Shown piece by piece: positions 1 to 6,002 of a DNA stretch of 9,213 bases. The stretch spans positions 1 through 9,213 of the forward strand of contig JAISPA010000269.1 in assembly GCA_031275255.1 (NCBI GenBank), written 5' to 3'. Below the pieces are notes generated by a model. The model did no database searches and was not told the DNA's origin. It saw nothing but the letters and a program-made list of their open reading frames with translations. This DNA comes from Acidaminococcales bacterium (GTDB lineage Bacteria > Bacillota > Negativicutes > Acidaminococcales > JAISLQ01). The position numbers were made by a program, and so were the translations under genes. Positions within the stretch are counted from its first letter, which is position 1. Every line of letters starts with the position of its first letter.

Positions 1-68
1 AATTGAATTCCGATAAGGCCAGTTATAAAGAAGCGTTTATTGATGTTGATCCGGTAAGTGTGATATAA
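1..68 (+). CDS. priA: C-terminal end of primosomal protein N' (PriA helicase), partial
   Basis: The reading frame that begins at base 3 is open from the window edge to the TAA at 66-68 and encodes about 21 residues ending FIDVDPVSVI. A C-terminus of the form (I/V)D(V/M)(D/N)P followed by a few hydrophobic residues is typical of PriA, the 3'-5' helicase that restarts stalled replication forks. priA lies directly upstream of def-fmt in many Firmicutes, so the position supports the call. The helicase and zinc-binding domains are outside the window, so the name rests on the short tail plus context. The 35-base gap to def holds a probable promoter. Confidence 0.62.
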   Translation, partial: LNSDKASYKEAFIDVDPVSVI

Positions 69-69
69 T
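40..69 (+). promoter_or_regulatory. Putative sigma-A promoter with extended -10, reading into def
   Basis: A perfect TATAAT lies at 64-69. It is preceded by TG at 61-62 with one base between, which makes a full extended -10 element (TGATATAAT). A partial -35 match, TTGATG, lies at 40-45, 18 bases upstream. The -10 overlaps the priA stop codon and sits in an AT-rich pocket of otherwise GC-rich DNA. Transcription would start near base 76 and leave a leader of about 28 bases containing the def ribosome binding site (G-run at 92-98). It would let def and downstream genes be expressed independently of priA. The assignment is by sequence match only. Confidence 0.5.
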
Positions 70-103
70 TAAATATTAAAGTGGTGAAAACGGGGGGGAA
101 TTT

Positions 104-580
104 ATGGCGAAAATGACCATACGGCAGGCGGGGGATCCGGTTTTGCGGGAAAAATCCTTGCCGGTCGTAAAGATTGATAAAAGTATACATAAACTTTTAG
201 ACAATATGGCCGAAACCATGTACGCCGCCACGGGAGTGGGCCTGGCCGCGCCGCAGGTAGGGGAGAGCAAGCGCGTTATCGTCATTGACGCCGGCGACGG
301 GCTTTTGGAATTGATAAATCCACGGATAGTTGCCAGTGAAGGCGTACAGCTATGCAAACAGGAAGGGTGCCTTAGCTTTCCCGGCCTTTTCGGGGAAGTG
401 GAAAGGGCGTTTAAGATTAAACTGGAGGCCGTCAACAGGCAGCGGCAGAAGATACGCTTGTCGGCCGAGGGAATCAAAGCCCAAGCCATACAGCACGAAA
501 TAGACCATCTTGACGGGATACTGTTTATTGACCGGGCGACGAGCATTTCCAAACAGGAAGAGGAAAAAGCGGAGGAATAA
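104..580 (+). CDS. def: Peptide deformylase
   Basis: Removes the formyl group from the N-terminal methionine of nascent proteins at the ribosome exit, in the cytoplasm. All three family motifs are present: GVGLAAPQ (residues 44-51), EGCLS (87-91) and HEIDH (131-135). This gives the metal ligands Cys89, His131 and His135, and the catalytic Glu132. At 158 aa it has normal length for a bacterial deformylase. The short acidic Lys/Glu tail after residue 150 is not part of the catalytic core. The ATG at 104 follows a G-rich Shine-Dalgarno stretch at 92-98 with about 5 bases of spacing. fmt, which encodes the opposing activity, starts 3 bases after the stop, so the pair is very probably co-translated. 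Confidence 0.97.
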   Translation: MAKMTIRQAGDPVLREKSLPVVKIDKSIHKLLDNMAETMYAATGVGLAAPQVGESKRVIVIDAGDGLLELINPRIVASEGVQLCKQEGCLSFPGLFGEVERAFKIKLEAVNRQRQKIRLSAEGIKAQAIQHEIDHLDGILFIDRATSISKQEEEKAEE

Positions 581-583
581 CTC

Positions 584-1543
584 ATGGCGCTGCGCGTGAT
601 TTTTATGGGTACGCCGGCTTTTGCCGTTCCCGCCCTGAAAATTTTACATGAACAAAAACACGAGCTTGTCCTGGTTGTTACGCAGCCCGACCGCCCCCGG
701 GGAAGGGGACAGGCTTTAGCCGCCTCCCCCGTGAAACAGGCGGCGCTGGCTTTGCGCCTTGACGTCGTGCAGCCGCTGAAAATACGCGAGCCGCGGTTTG
801 TCGAACATCTGCGGGCACTTTCGCCTGACGTCATCATAGTGGCGGCTTTCGGGCAGCTGCTTTCGGAGGAAATACTGAAAATACCGCCTTACGGCTGCAT
901 AAACCTGCACGCATCGCTGTTGCCGAAGTATCGCGGGGCGGCGCCGATACACTGGTCTGTGCTCAACGGGGAAAAAGAAACGGGCAACACCGTCATGCTG
1001 ATGGACAAAGGCATGGATACGGGCGCGATACTTATGAGCAACCGCATAGCGATCGGTGACGACGAGACCACCGGCGAAGTGCATGACCGTCTGGCGGTTT
1101 CCGGCGCACTGCTTTTGGCGGAGGCGTTGGAAAAACTGAAAAAGCGCGAACTGACGCCGACGGCACAGGACGATGAGCGGGCTAACTACGCGCCCAAACT
1201 GACCGGTGATTTGGAAATAATCGACTGGCGCGTTTCAAGCGCGGCTGTATTCAATAAGATACGCGGCCTTTATCCCTGGCCGGTAGCCTATACGTTCACC
1301 GAACACGGGCGGTTGAAAATCCACGCCGCGCGCCTTTACAAAAAGGATGCCCGGCGGCAGCCGCCGGGGCGGTTTGCCGGACTGACCGGCGACGGTTTTT
1401 TGGTCGCCGCCGCCGACGGCGTGCTGGAAATATTGAAAGTGCAGCCTGAAAGCAAAAAGATAATGCCGGCTCTGGATTTTGCCAAAGGATACATTGCCGG
1501 CAAAGGCGAAGGATTGTATTTTGGGAGAAAATCTGATGTTTGA
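584..1543 (+). CDS. fmt: Methionyl-tRNA formyltransferase
   Basis: Transfers a formyl group from 10-formyltetrahydrofolate to Met-tRNA(fMet), producing the initiator tRNA used in bacterial translation. The N-terminus RVIFMGTPAFAVPAL is the Rossmann-fold start of the formyltransferase domain. The catalytic triad is visible as Asn107 and His109 (INLHAS) and Asp145 (DKGMDTGAIL). The SLLPKYRGAAPI loop (111-122) is the family signature. Residues from about 205 to 310 form the C-terminal OB-fold-like domain that holds tRNA. The length of 319 aa is normal. The ribosome binding site GGAGG at 571-575 lies inside the end of def, 8 bases before the ATG. The 3' end overlaps the DUF116 gene by 8 bases. 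Confidence 0.97.
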   Translation: MALRVIFMGTPAFAVPALKILHEQKHELVLVVTQPDRPRGRGQALAASPVKQAALALRLDVVQPLKIREPRFVEHLRALSPDVIIVAAFGQLLSEEILKIPPYGCINLHASLLPKYRGAAPIHWSVLNGEKETGNTVMLMDKGMDTGAILMSNRIAIGDDETTGEVHDRLAVSGALLLAEALEKLKKRELTPTAQDDERANYAPKLTGDLEIIDWRVSSAAVFNKIRGLYPWPVAYTFTEHGRLKIHAARLYKKDARRQPPGRFAGLTGDGFLVAAADGVLEILKVQPESKKIMPALDFAKGYIAGKGEGLYFGRKSDV

Positions 1544-2324
1544 AAAGTCACCGAGGCCGAAAAAACGCCTTTTTTTGGCCCTTGTCCTGATCAGTATACT
1601 GCTTTTATCCGGCGTGGTTTATTTGTTGTGGAATATTATGACGCCCGGACTGCAAAATATCAGTTCCTATCTTCCGGAGGTTGTCGGCGGCCTTATTCTG
1701 TTTCTGCTCGTTTTTTCGCTTTTCGCTTTTTTCCTGATGGCGCTGGCGGTCGCGGGCGTGCCTTTGTTCAGGCTGTTTCAGGGAATGGCCTGGAATTTCG
1801 TCAATGTGCTTTTCCCTTTGGCGGTTTTTTTCGGCCGTTTGTTCAATATCGGCAAAGAACGCATAGAACGCTCATTTATCGCCTTAAGCAACCATTTGTT
1901 TCAGCAGAAGAAAATGGTCATTGCCCCGGAAAGATTGCTGCTGCTCTTGCCGCACTGCCTGCAGCGCGGCGACTGTCCCTACAAAATAACGCAGAACATT
2001 GACAACTGCCGGCAGTGCGGCGGCTGCCGGATAGGCGATCTTTTGCGGATATGCCGCGCCTACGGCGTGAACATGACGGTAGTGCCGGGCGGCACCCTGG
2101 CGCGCAAGGCGGTAATGAGCATAAGACCGAAGGCGGTGTTGGCGGTTGCCTGCGAAAGGGACCTGACCAGCGGCATACAGGATGTTTTCCCGCTGCCGGT
2201 TTTTGGCGTTCTGAATGAACGGCCTGACGGCCCTTGTTTTAATACGATGGTTGATACGCAGCTGGTGGAAAAAGCCATCAGGCGGATCATAGGCCGGGGA
2301 GATAATTATGGGGAAACCGCCTGA
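1536..2324 (+). CDS. DUF116 membrane protein with conserved cysteine cluster, function unknown
   Basis: A 262-aa protein of the DUF116 family; its biochemical role is not known to me. Residues 1-10 are basic, followed by a hydrophobic segment at about 11-33, a second at about 50-76, and a weaker hydrophobic or amphipathic stretch at about 86-104. The cytosolic-looking C-terminal half carries the family signature: Cys141, Cys147, then Cys158-x2-Cys161-x2-Cys164, Cys173, Cys206 (VAVACERDL) and Cys234 (DGPCFNT), plus PGGT at 184-187. So many conserved Cys suggest metal or Fe-S binding, which is inference. The ATG at 1536 is chosen because GGGAGA at 1523-1528 lies 7 bases upstream; an in-frame start at 1479 would extend far into fmt. 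It overlaps fmt by 8 bases and rsmB by 17, so it belongs to the translation operon. Confidence 0.85.
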   Translation: MFEKSPRPKKRLFLALVLISILLLSGVVYLLWNIMTPGLQNISSYLPEVVGGLILFLLVFSLFAFFLMALAVAGVPLFRLFQGMAWNFVNVLFPLAVFFGRLFNIGKERIERSFIALSNHLFQQKKMVIAPERLLLLLPHCLQRGDCPYKITQNIDNCRQCGGCRIGDLLRICRAYGVNMTVVPGGTLARKAVMSIRPKAVLAVACERDLTSGIQDVFPLPVFGVLNERPDGPCFNTMVDTQLVEKAIRRIIGRGDNYGETA

Positions 2325-3645
2325 ACACCTGTCGCCGTCCCGGCTGATTGCCTTGCGCACTGTTTCCGGCGTGTGGAAAGACGGCGCTTACGCCAATATC
2401 GCCCTTAACCGCGAACTGAATAAAAGCCGCTTGCCGGAAATAGAGCGGCGGTTTGTTACAGAAATGGTTTACGGGGCGGTCCGGGCGGGCCTTGTACTTG
2501 ACCGGCTTTTGGCCAGGTTTACCGTCAGGCCGCCCGCGAAAATCCCCGCGGTGATTTTGTATATACTGCGTTTAGGCTTGTACCAAATGTTTTTTCTTGA
2601 CAAAATACCCGTTGCGGCCGTCTGCAACGAGGCGGTAAAACAGGCCAGGAAATTCGGGCATGAGGGAACGGCTAAATTCGTCAACGGCATCCTGCGCGCG
2701 GCGGCGCGCTGGAAAGACAGCGCCGGACTGGAAGCGGAGCCGGAATTGGCGGAAGCGCTTGTCCGGCGGCATCCGGATTGGCTTTTTGCGCATTGGACGC
2801 GCCAGATCGGCGAAGAGGGCGCGCGGGCGATTTGCTTGATCAACAACCTGCCGGCGCCCGTGTGTTTACGCGTGAATACTCTAAAGACAAACGCAGCCGC
2901 GCTGGGGGAAATATTGCGCGCGGAAGGAGTCGACACAACTCCCTCTTTATGGTGTCCGGAAGGCCTGGTGGCTGAACGCGTTCCGCCTCTGGCCGCGCTT
3001 GACAGCTTTCGGCGGGGACTTTATCAGGCGCAGGACGAAAGCTCCATGTTGGTTGCGCCTTACCTTAACGTGAGGCCCGGTCAGACGGTGCTGGATTTAT
3101 GCGCTGCGCCCGGCGGCAAAACCGTTCATATTGCGCAGCTTATGCAAAACAAAGGCGAAATTATCGCTTCTGATATTTACGAACATAAACTTGCGCTTAT
3201 AAATGAGAACGCCCAACGCATGGGCATTGCCATAATAAAAACCGTCCGGCGGGATGCGTCCGCGGTAAATCCGGAATGGTTCCTGGCGGCTGACCGGGTG
3301 CTCGTGGACGCGCCCTGTTCCGGGCTGGGGGTTTTGCGCCGCCGGCCGGACCTGCGCTGGCGCAGGCAGGAAACAGACCTGAAAAAATTTCCTCCCCTGC
3401 AAGCGGCAATCCTGCGCACCGCCGCCCGCTACGTGCGGCCGGGCGGGAAACTCTTGTACAGCACCTGCACCACCGAACCGGCGGAAAATTTCGCGCTGGT
3501 GAAAAACTTCCTTGCCGAAAACGACTGTTTTGAACCGGTAAAAATAAGGCATCCGCGCGAGCCGGCAACACTTGATTGCCTTCAACTCTGGCCGCATATA
3601 GACAAAACGGATGGATTCTTTATTTGTGTTTTGCGGCGCAAATGA
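2308..3645 (+). CDS. rsmB: 16S rRNA (cytosine-5) methyltransferase RsmB (Sun/Fmu)
   Basis: SAM-dependent methyltransferase making m5C967 (E. coli numbering) in 16S rRNA before 30S assembly is complete. Residues from about 8 to 135 form the NusB-like RNA-binding domain typical of RsmB. The catalytic domain follows: SAM motif I VLDLCAAPGGKT (261-272), motif IV DAPCSGLG with Cys337, and motif VI LLYSTCTTEPAEN with Cys387. In this family the motif VI Cys is the nucleophile and the motif IV Cys helps release the product. The C-terminal QLWPHIDKTDGFFIC (426-440) is also characteristic. The length of 445 aa is normal. The ATG at 2308 has GGGGAGA at 2296-2302 and lies 17 bases inside the DUF116 gene, so translation of the two is probably coupled. 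Confidence 0.96.
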   Translation: MGKPPEHLSPSRLIALRTVSGVWKDGAYANIALNRELNKSRLPEIERRFVTEMVYGAVRAGLVLDRLLARFTVRPPAKIPAVILYILRLGLYQMFFLDKIPVAAVCNEAVKQARKFGHEGTAKFVNGILRAAARWKDSAGLEAEPELAEALVRRHPDWLFAHWTRQIGEEGARAICLINNLPAPVCLRVNTLKTNAAALGEILRAEGVDTTPSLWCPEGLVAERVPPLAALDSFRRGLYQAQDESSMLVAPYLNVRPGQTVLDLCAAPGGKTVHIAQLMQNKGEIIASDIYEHKLALINENAQRMGIAIIKTVRRDASAVNPEWFLAADRVLVDAPCSGLGVLRRRPDLRWRRQETDLKKFPPLQAAILRTAARYVRPGGKLLYSTCTTEPAENFALVKNFLAENDCFEPVKIRHPREPATLDCLQLWPHIDKTDGFFICVLRRK

Positions 3646-3652
3646 CTATAAT
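3624..3652 (+). promoter_or_regulatory. Possible weak promoter at the rsmB-rlmN junction
   Basis: A perfect TATAAT lies at 3647-3652, right after the rsmB stop codon. TTGTGT at 3624-3629 stands 17 bases upstream and matches only the first three bases of the -35 consensus. The predicted start of transcription, near 3659, would fall almost on the rlmN ribosome binding site and leave hardly any leader, which argues against strong use. It is listed as a sequence match only. Confidence 0.22.
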
Positions 3653-3658
3653 AATGAT

Positions 3659-3663
3659 GAGGG
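3659..3663 (+). promoter_or_regulatory. Ribosome binding site that points to a CTG start for rlmN
   Basis: GAGGG at 3659-3663 is the only good Shine-Dalgarno sequence near the rlmN 5' end. Seven bases later, at 3671, the in-frame codon is CTG. The in-frame ATG at 3686 is 22 bases away, too far for this site. The ATG at 3611 and GTG at 3626 lie upstream of it, inside rsmB, without a clear site of their own. Confidence 0.5.
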
Positions 3664-3670
3664 ATATAAA

Positions 3671-4720
3671 CTGGAAATATTCGGAATGACCGAAGATTGT
3701 TTGCGGGAAGCCGTGAGTAAATTGGGCCTGTCCGCGTTCAGGCGGCGGCAGATCGTCCGTTGGCTTTATAAAGCCGACGTCTGGGATTTTGCCGCCATGA
3801 CCGATATAGCCGCCAAAGACGCGGCGTTGCTGCGGGAAAAATTTACCGTTTTGCCTGCGCGGGCCAATATCCTTGGCCGCAAATTGTCAAAAGACGGCCT
3901 GGCCGCCAAATTGCTTGTCGGTCTGCCGGACGGCCAGGCGATAGAAGCGGTCGGCCTGCGGCATGATTACGGGTACAGCGTGTGCGTGTCCAGCCAGGCG
4001 GGCTGCGCCATGGGTTGTGCTTTTTGCGCCAGCGCGGCGCACGGCCTGATACGCAACCTTACGGCGGCGGAAATGCTGGCACAGGCCGCGCTTTTGAAAA
4101 AGCACTTCATCGGCGGCGCCAATATCAGCAATGTGGTGGTTATGGGTTCAGGCGAGCCGCTTTTGAACTATGAACAGCTCATTATGTTTTTGCGCCTTTT
4201 ACACGATCCCGCTGTTTATAACATCGGGTTTCGCAACATGACAGTATCCACCTGCGGGATAATTCCCGGCATAAACAGGCTGGCGGCGGAAAAAATACCC
4301 GTCACTCTGGCGGTGTCGCTGCACGCTCCGGAGGACGGGCTGCGCGGCGAACTCATGCCGGTCAACCGTAAATACAAAATAGCCGGCGTCGTGGAAGCGG
4401 CCGCCCGTTACGCCGAGATCACCGGACGGCGGGTAACTTACGAATACCTGCTGATAAAAGACGTAAACGACGGCGCGCGGACGGCGGAAAAACTCGCCAA
4501 ACTTCTGCAGAGCACCCTTTGCGCAGTCAATATCATTCCGGTCAACCCGATCAAGGGGAAAAGCTGGCAAAAACCGGGCAAAAAACGGACGGAAAAATTC
4601 GTGGCCGCCCTTTTGGCCAACGGCGTAACGGCGACCGTGAGAAAAGAGATGGGTTCTGACATACAGGCGGCCTGCGGCCAGCTCCGTGCGCGTTATATCA
4701 GCAGTCAAGCGAGGTTATGA
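3671..4720 (+). CDS. rlmN: Dual-specificity 23S rRNA/tRNA (adenine-C2) methyltransferase RlmN
   Basis: Radical-SAM enzyme that methylates C2 of A2503 in 23S rRNA and of A37 in some tRNAs. Numbered from the CTG at 3671 it has 349 aa, normal for the family. The Fe-S motif CxxxCxxC is Cys112, Cys116 and Cys119 (GCAMGCAFCASA). The two catalytic Cys are Cys105 (CVSSQ) and the methyl-carrying Cys335 (DIQAACGQL). The SAM-binding GEP motif reads GSGEPLLN rather than the more common GMGEP. The N-terminal EIFGMTEDCL aligns with the usual LxGLTxEEL start, so the ATG at 3686 would cut into conserved sequence. The ATG at 3611 would add 20 unconserved residues and overlap rsmB by 35 bases. The start is therefore inferred as CTG and is uncertain; the rest is firm. 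Confidence 0.94.
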   Translation: MEIFGMTEDCLREAVSKLGLSAFRRRQIVRWLYKADVWDFAAMTDIAAKDAALLREKFTVLPARANILGRKLSKDGLAAKLLVGLPDGQAIEAVGLRHDYGYSVCVSSQAGCAMGCAFCASAAHGLIRNLTAAEMLAQAALLKKHFIGGANISNVVVMGSGEPLLNYEQLIMFLRLLHDPAVYNIGFRNMTVSTCGIIPGINRLAAEKIPVTLAVSLHAPEDGLRGELMPVNRKYKIAGVVEAAARYAEITGRRVTYEYLLIKDVNDGARTAEKLAKLLQSTLCAVNIIPVNPIKGKSWQKPGKKRTEKFVAALLANGVTATVRKEMGSDIQAACGQLRARYISSQARL

Positions 4721-5175
4721 CAAATATGTTTTTTTTGCGTAAAATCTTTCCGGCCGCCGCCGCGAAAGAGCGGAGGCCCCAAAAGGCGGTTTGGGCCGGG
4801 TTCACCGATGAAGGGACGATCTGCGACGACCGGCGGACGAAGATATTTTCCCGCGCCGTAAAAATACCCGAACAAAAGCAGGCTTTGCCGGCCGTGTTAA
4901 AAGTCGTCTCCGGCAAGGACGCCGGCTTGGAAATACCGTTTGAAAGCGGTCAGGTAAACATCGGCCGGATGGCGGGCAGCGATCTGTTGCTTAACGACCT
5001 GAGCGTTTCCCGCCTGCACGCTTTCATTGTGAACGAAAACGGCCGCCATGTACTCTATGACGGCAAAAGCACGAACGGTACATTTTTGAACAGTCAGCGG
5101 ATAAGCCAAAAGATTTTGCGGCACGGCGATTTGATAAAAACCGGCAATACGGTCATTGTCTATGAATTGCAATAG
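4717..5175 (+). CDS. FHA-domain (phosphothreonine-binding) protein
   Basis: A 152-aa protein with one forkhead-associated domain at about residues 60-150. The phosphothreonine-binding signature is complete: Gly83-Arg84 (NIGRMAGSD), Ser98-Arg99-x-His101 (VSRLHAF) and Asn120-Gly121 (KSTNGTFLN). FHA domains dock on phosphothreonine, and the next two genes encode a PP2C phosphatase and a PASTA Ser/Thr kinase, so it is probably a reader or substrate of that kinase. The first 55 residues have no recognised domain. They start with a short hydrophobic-basic stretch (MFFLRKIF) that could touch the membrane, followed by Thr34 among acidic residues (DEGTICDD). The ATG overlaps the rlmN stop as ATGA. GAGG at 4711-4714 is very close to that ATG, so the ATG at 4726 (residue 4) is an alternative start. 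Confidence 0.9.
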   Translation: MTNMFFLRKIFPAAAAKERRPQKAVWAGFTDEGTICDDRRTKIFSRAVKIPEQKQALPAVLKVVSGKDAGLEIPFESGQVNIGRMAGSDLLLNDLSVSRLHAFIVNENGRHVLYDGKSTNGTFLNSQRISQKILRHGDLIKTGNTVIVYELQ

Positions 5176-5255
5176 CAAGCCTGTGCTTGCGCGGCCGGCC
5201 GCGCGGACGGCGGGTTCCGCGGCGGCGTATTCGGGCGGAAGGGGAACGGCTTCCG
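5175..5255. repeat. Cluster of inverted repeats in the FHA-prpC gap
   Basis: Three self-complementary elements lie in this GC-rich gap. GCAAGC (5175-5180) pairs with GCTTGC (5185-5190) across a 4-base loop. Bases 5189-5204 form a perfect 16-bp palindrome, GCGCGGCCGGCCGCGC, which as RNA could fold with a 6-bp stem and 4-base loop. CGGAAG (5236-5241) pairs with CTTCCG (5250-5255) across 8 bases. The first two overlap by two bases, so they could compete. No T-run follows any of them, so they are not classic intrinsic terminators. They could act in mRNA processing or stability, attenuation, or as a protein-binding site; none of this is shown by the sequence. Confidence 0.55.
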
Positions 5256-5266
5256 GAGCTTGGCAA

Positions 5267-5273
5267 AAGGTGG
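5267..5273 (+). promoter_or_regulatory. Ribosome binding site fixing the prpC start
   Basis: AAGGTGG at 5267-5273 lies 6 bases before the ATG at 5280. The reading frame stays open back to a TTG at 5187, but the extra 31 residues would be an Arg-rich stretch unlike any PP2C N-terminus. The site therefore supports the ATG at 5280. Confidence 0.7.
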
Positions 5274-5279
5274 GTGTGT

Positions 5280-5984
5280 ATGAAGGTAATAGGCGGAACA
5301 GATCGCGGCCTTGTGCGCGAAAACAATGAAGACAGCATATTGGCCGAACCGGATTTGTGCATAGTGGCGGACGGCATGGGTGGGCATTTGGCCGGCGAGA
5401 TAGCCAGCCGGGACGCTATAGCGTGCGTAAAGGAATTTATCGGCGACAACAAAGGGCGCGACCGTTTGTTCGTACTGGCCGAAGCGGTAAAATACGCCAA
5501 CAAATACATTTTTAACAAAGCGCAAAGCGGCGTCCAATATAAAGGTATGGGGACGACCGTTACCGTAGCGAGCGTCACGGAGGATAAACTTTTTTACGCC
5601 CACGTCGGCGACAGCCGGTTGTATTTGTTTCGGAACGCGAAACTGGAACGCATAACGTCCGATCACTCATTTATCGCGCAGCTTTTGGAATCCGGGCAAA
5701 TAACGCCCGAAGAGGCCGCCGTGCACCCCAATAAGAACGTAATTACCAAAGCAGTCGGCGCCGCGCCTGATATTGATCCGGATACCGGCTGTGTCGCTCT
5801 TTTGGCAAAAGACGTTTTCCTTATTTGCTCCGACGGCCTGACCAACATGCTGCCGGACGGGGCGATCGCCGAAATTATCGGCGGGGGCCTTGAAAATCCG
5901 GAAGAGATGGCCGGCCGCCTGATTGAAGCCGCTAACGCGGCGGGCGGGATTGACAACATAAGCGTTATATGTATGCAATACTAA
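5280..5984 (+). CDS. prpC: PP2C-family Ser/Thr protein phosphatase (PrpC/Stp type)
   Basis: Metal-dependent phosphatase that removes phosphates from Ser/Thr, expected to oppose the kinase encoded next door. The 234-aa protein is nearly all catalytic domain and has the expected motifs in order: GLVRENNEDS (10-19) with a metal-binding Asp18, DGMGGH (31-36), GTT (91-93), HVGDSRLY (108-115), DHS (128-130), SDGLTN (184-189) and the final metal Asp in GIDNIS (Asp225). There is no signal peptide or membrane segment, so it should be cytosolic. Length is slightly below the usual 240-250 aa. The start is the ATG at 5280, supported by AAGGTGG. The kinase gene follows after only 18 bases. The phosphatase-kinase pair in this order is a standard Firmicute arrangement. 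Confidence 0.96.
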   Translation: MKVIGGTDRGLVRENNEDSILAEPDLCIVADGMGGHLAGEIASRDAIACVKEFIGDNKGRDRLFVLAEAVKYANKYIFNKAQSGVQYKGMGTTVTVASVTEDKLFYAHVGDSRLYLFRNAKLERITSDHSFIAQLLESGQITPEEAAVHPNKNVITKAVGAAPDIDPDTGCVALLAKDVFLICSDGLTNMLPDGAIAEIIGGGLENPEEMAGRLIEAANAAGGIDNISVICMQY

Positions 5985-6002
5985 TGGTGAGGCTGCGTTT
6001 TC

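Noticed and set aside
76..837. 253-aa open frame on the - strand across def and fmt
   Set aside because: It lies wholly opposite def and the start of fmt, whose motifs are intact. The translation is Ser/Cys/Arg-rich with no recognisable domain, a typical antisense shadow in GC-rich coding DNA.
1479..1535. Longer in-frame start for the DUF116 gene at 1479
   Set aside because: It would overlap fmt by 65 bases and add a charged stretch before the basic-then-hydrophobic N-terminus. GGGAGA is correctly placed for the ATG at 1536.
3097..3597. 166-aa open frame on the - strand within rsmB
   Set aside because: Antisense to the conserved methyltransferase domain of RsmB, with no motif, no ribosome binding site of note and low-complexity composition.
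4199..4708. 169-aa open frame on the - strand within rlmN
   Set aside because: Mirror of the conserved radical-SAM coding region. No family features are seen, and all supported genes run on the + strand.
5175..5204. Hairpins after the FHA gene as a rho-independent terminator
   Set aside because: No T-run follows either stem. The downstream bases are GC-rich, and prpC-prkC continue on the same strand.
5187..5279. Upstream extension of prpC from a TTG at 5187
   Set aside because: It would add 31 Arg-rich residues before a canonical PP2C start, with no ribosome binding site. The ATG at 5280 has AAGGTGG 6 bases upstream.
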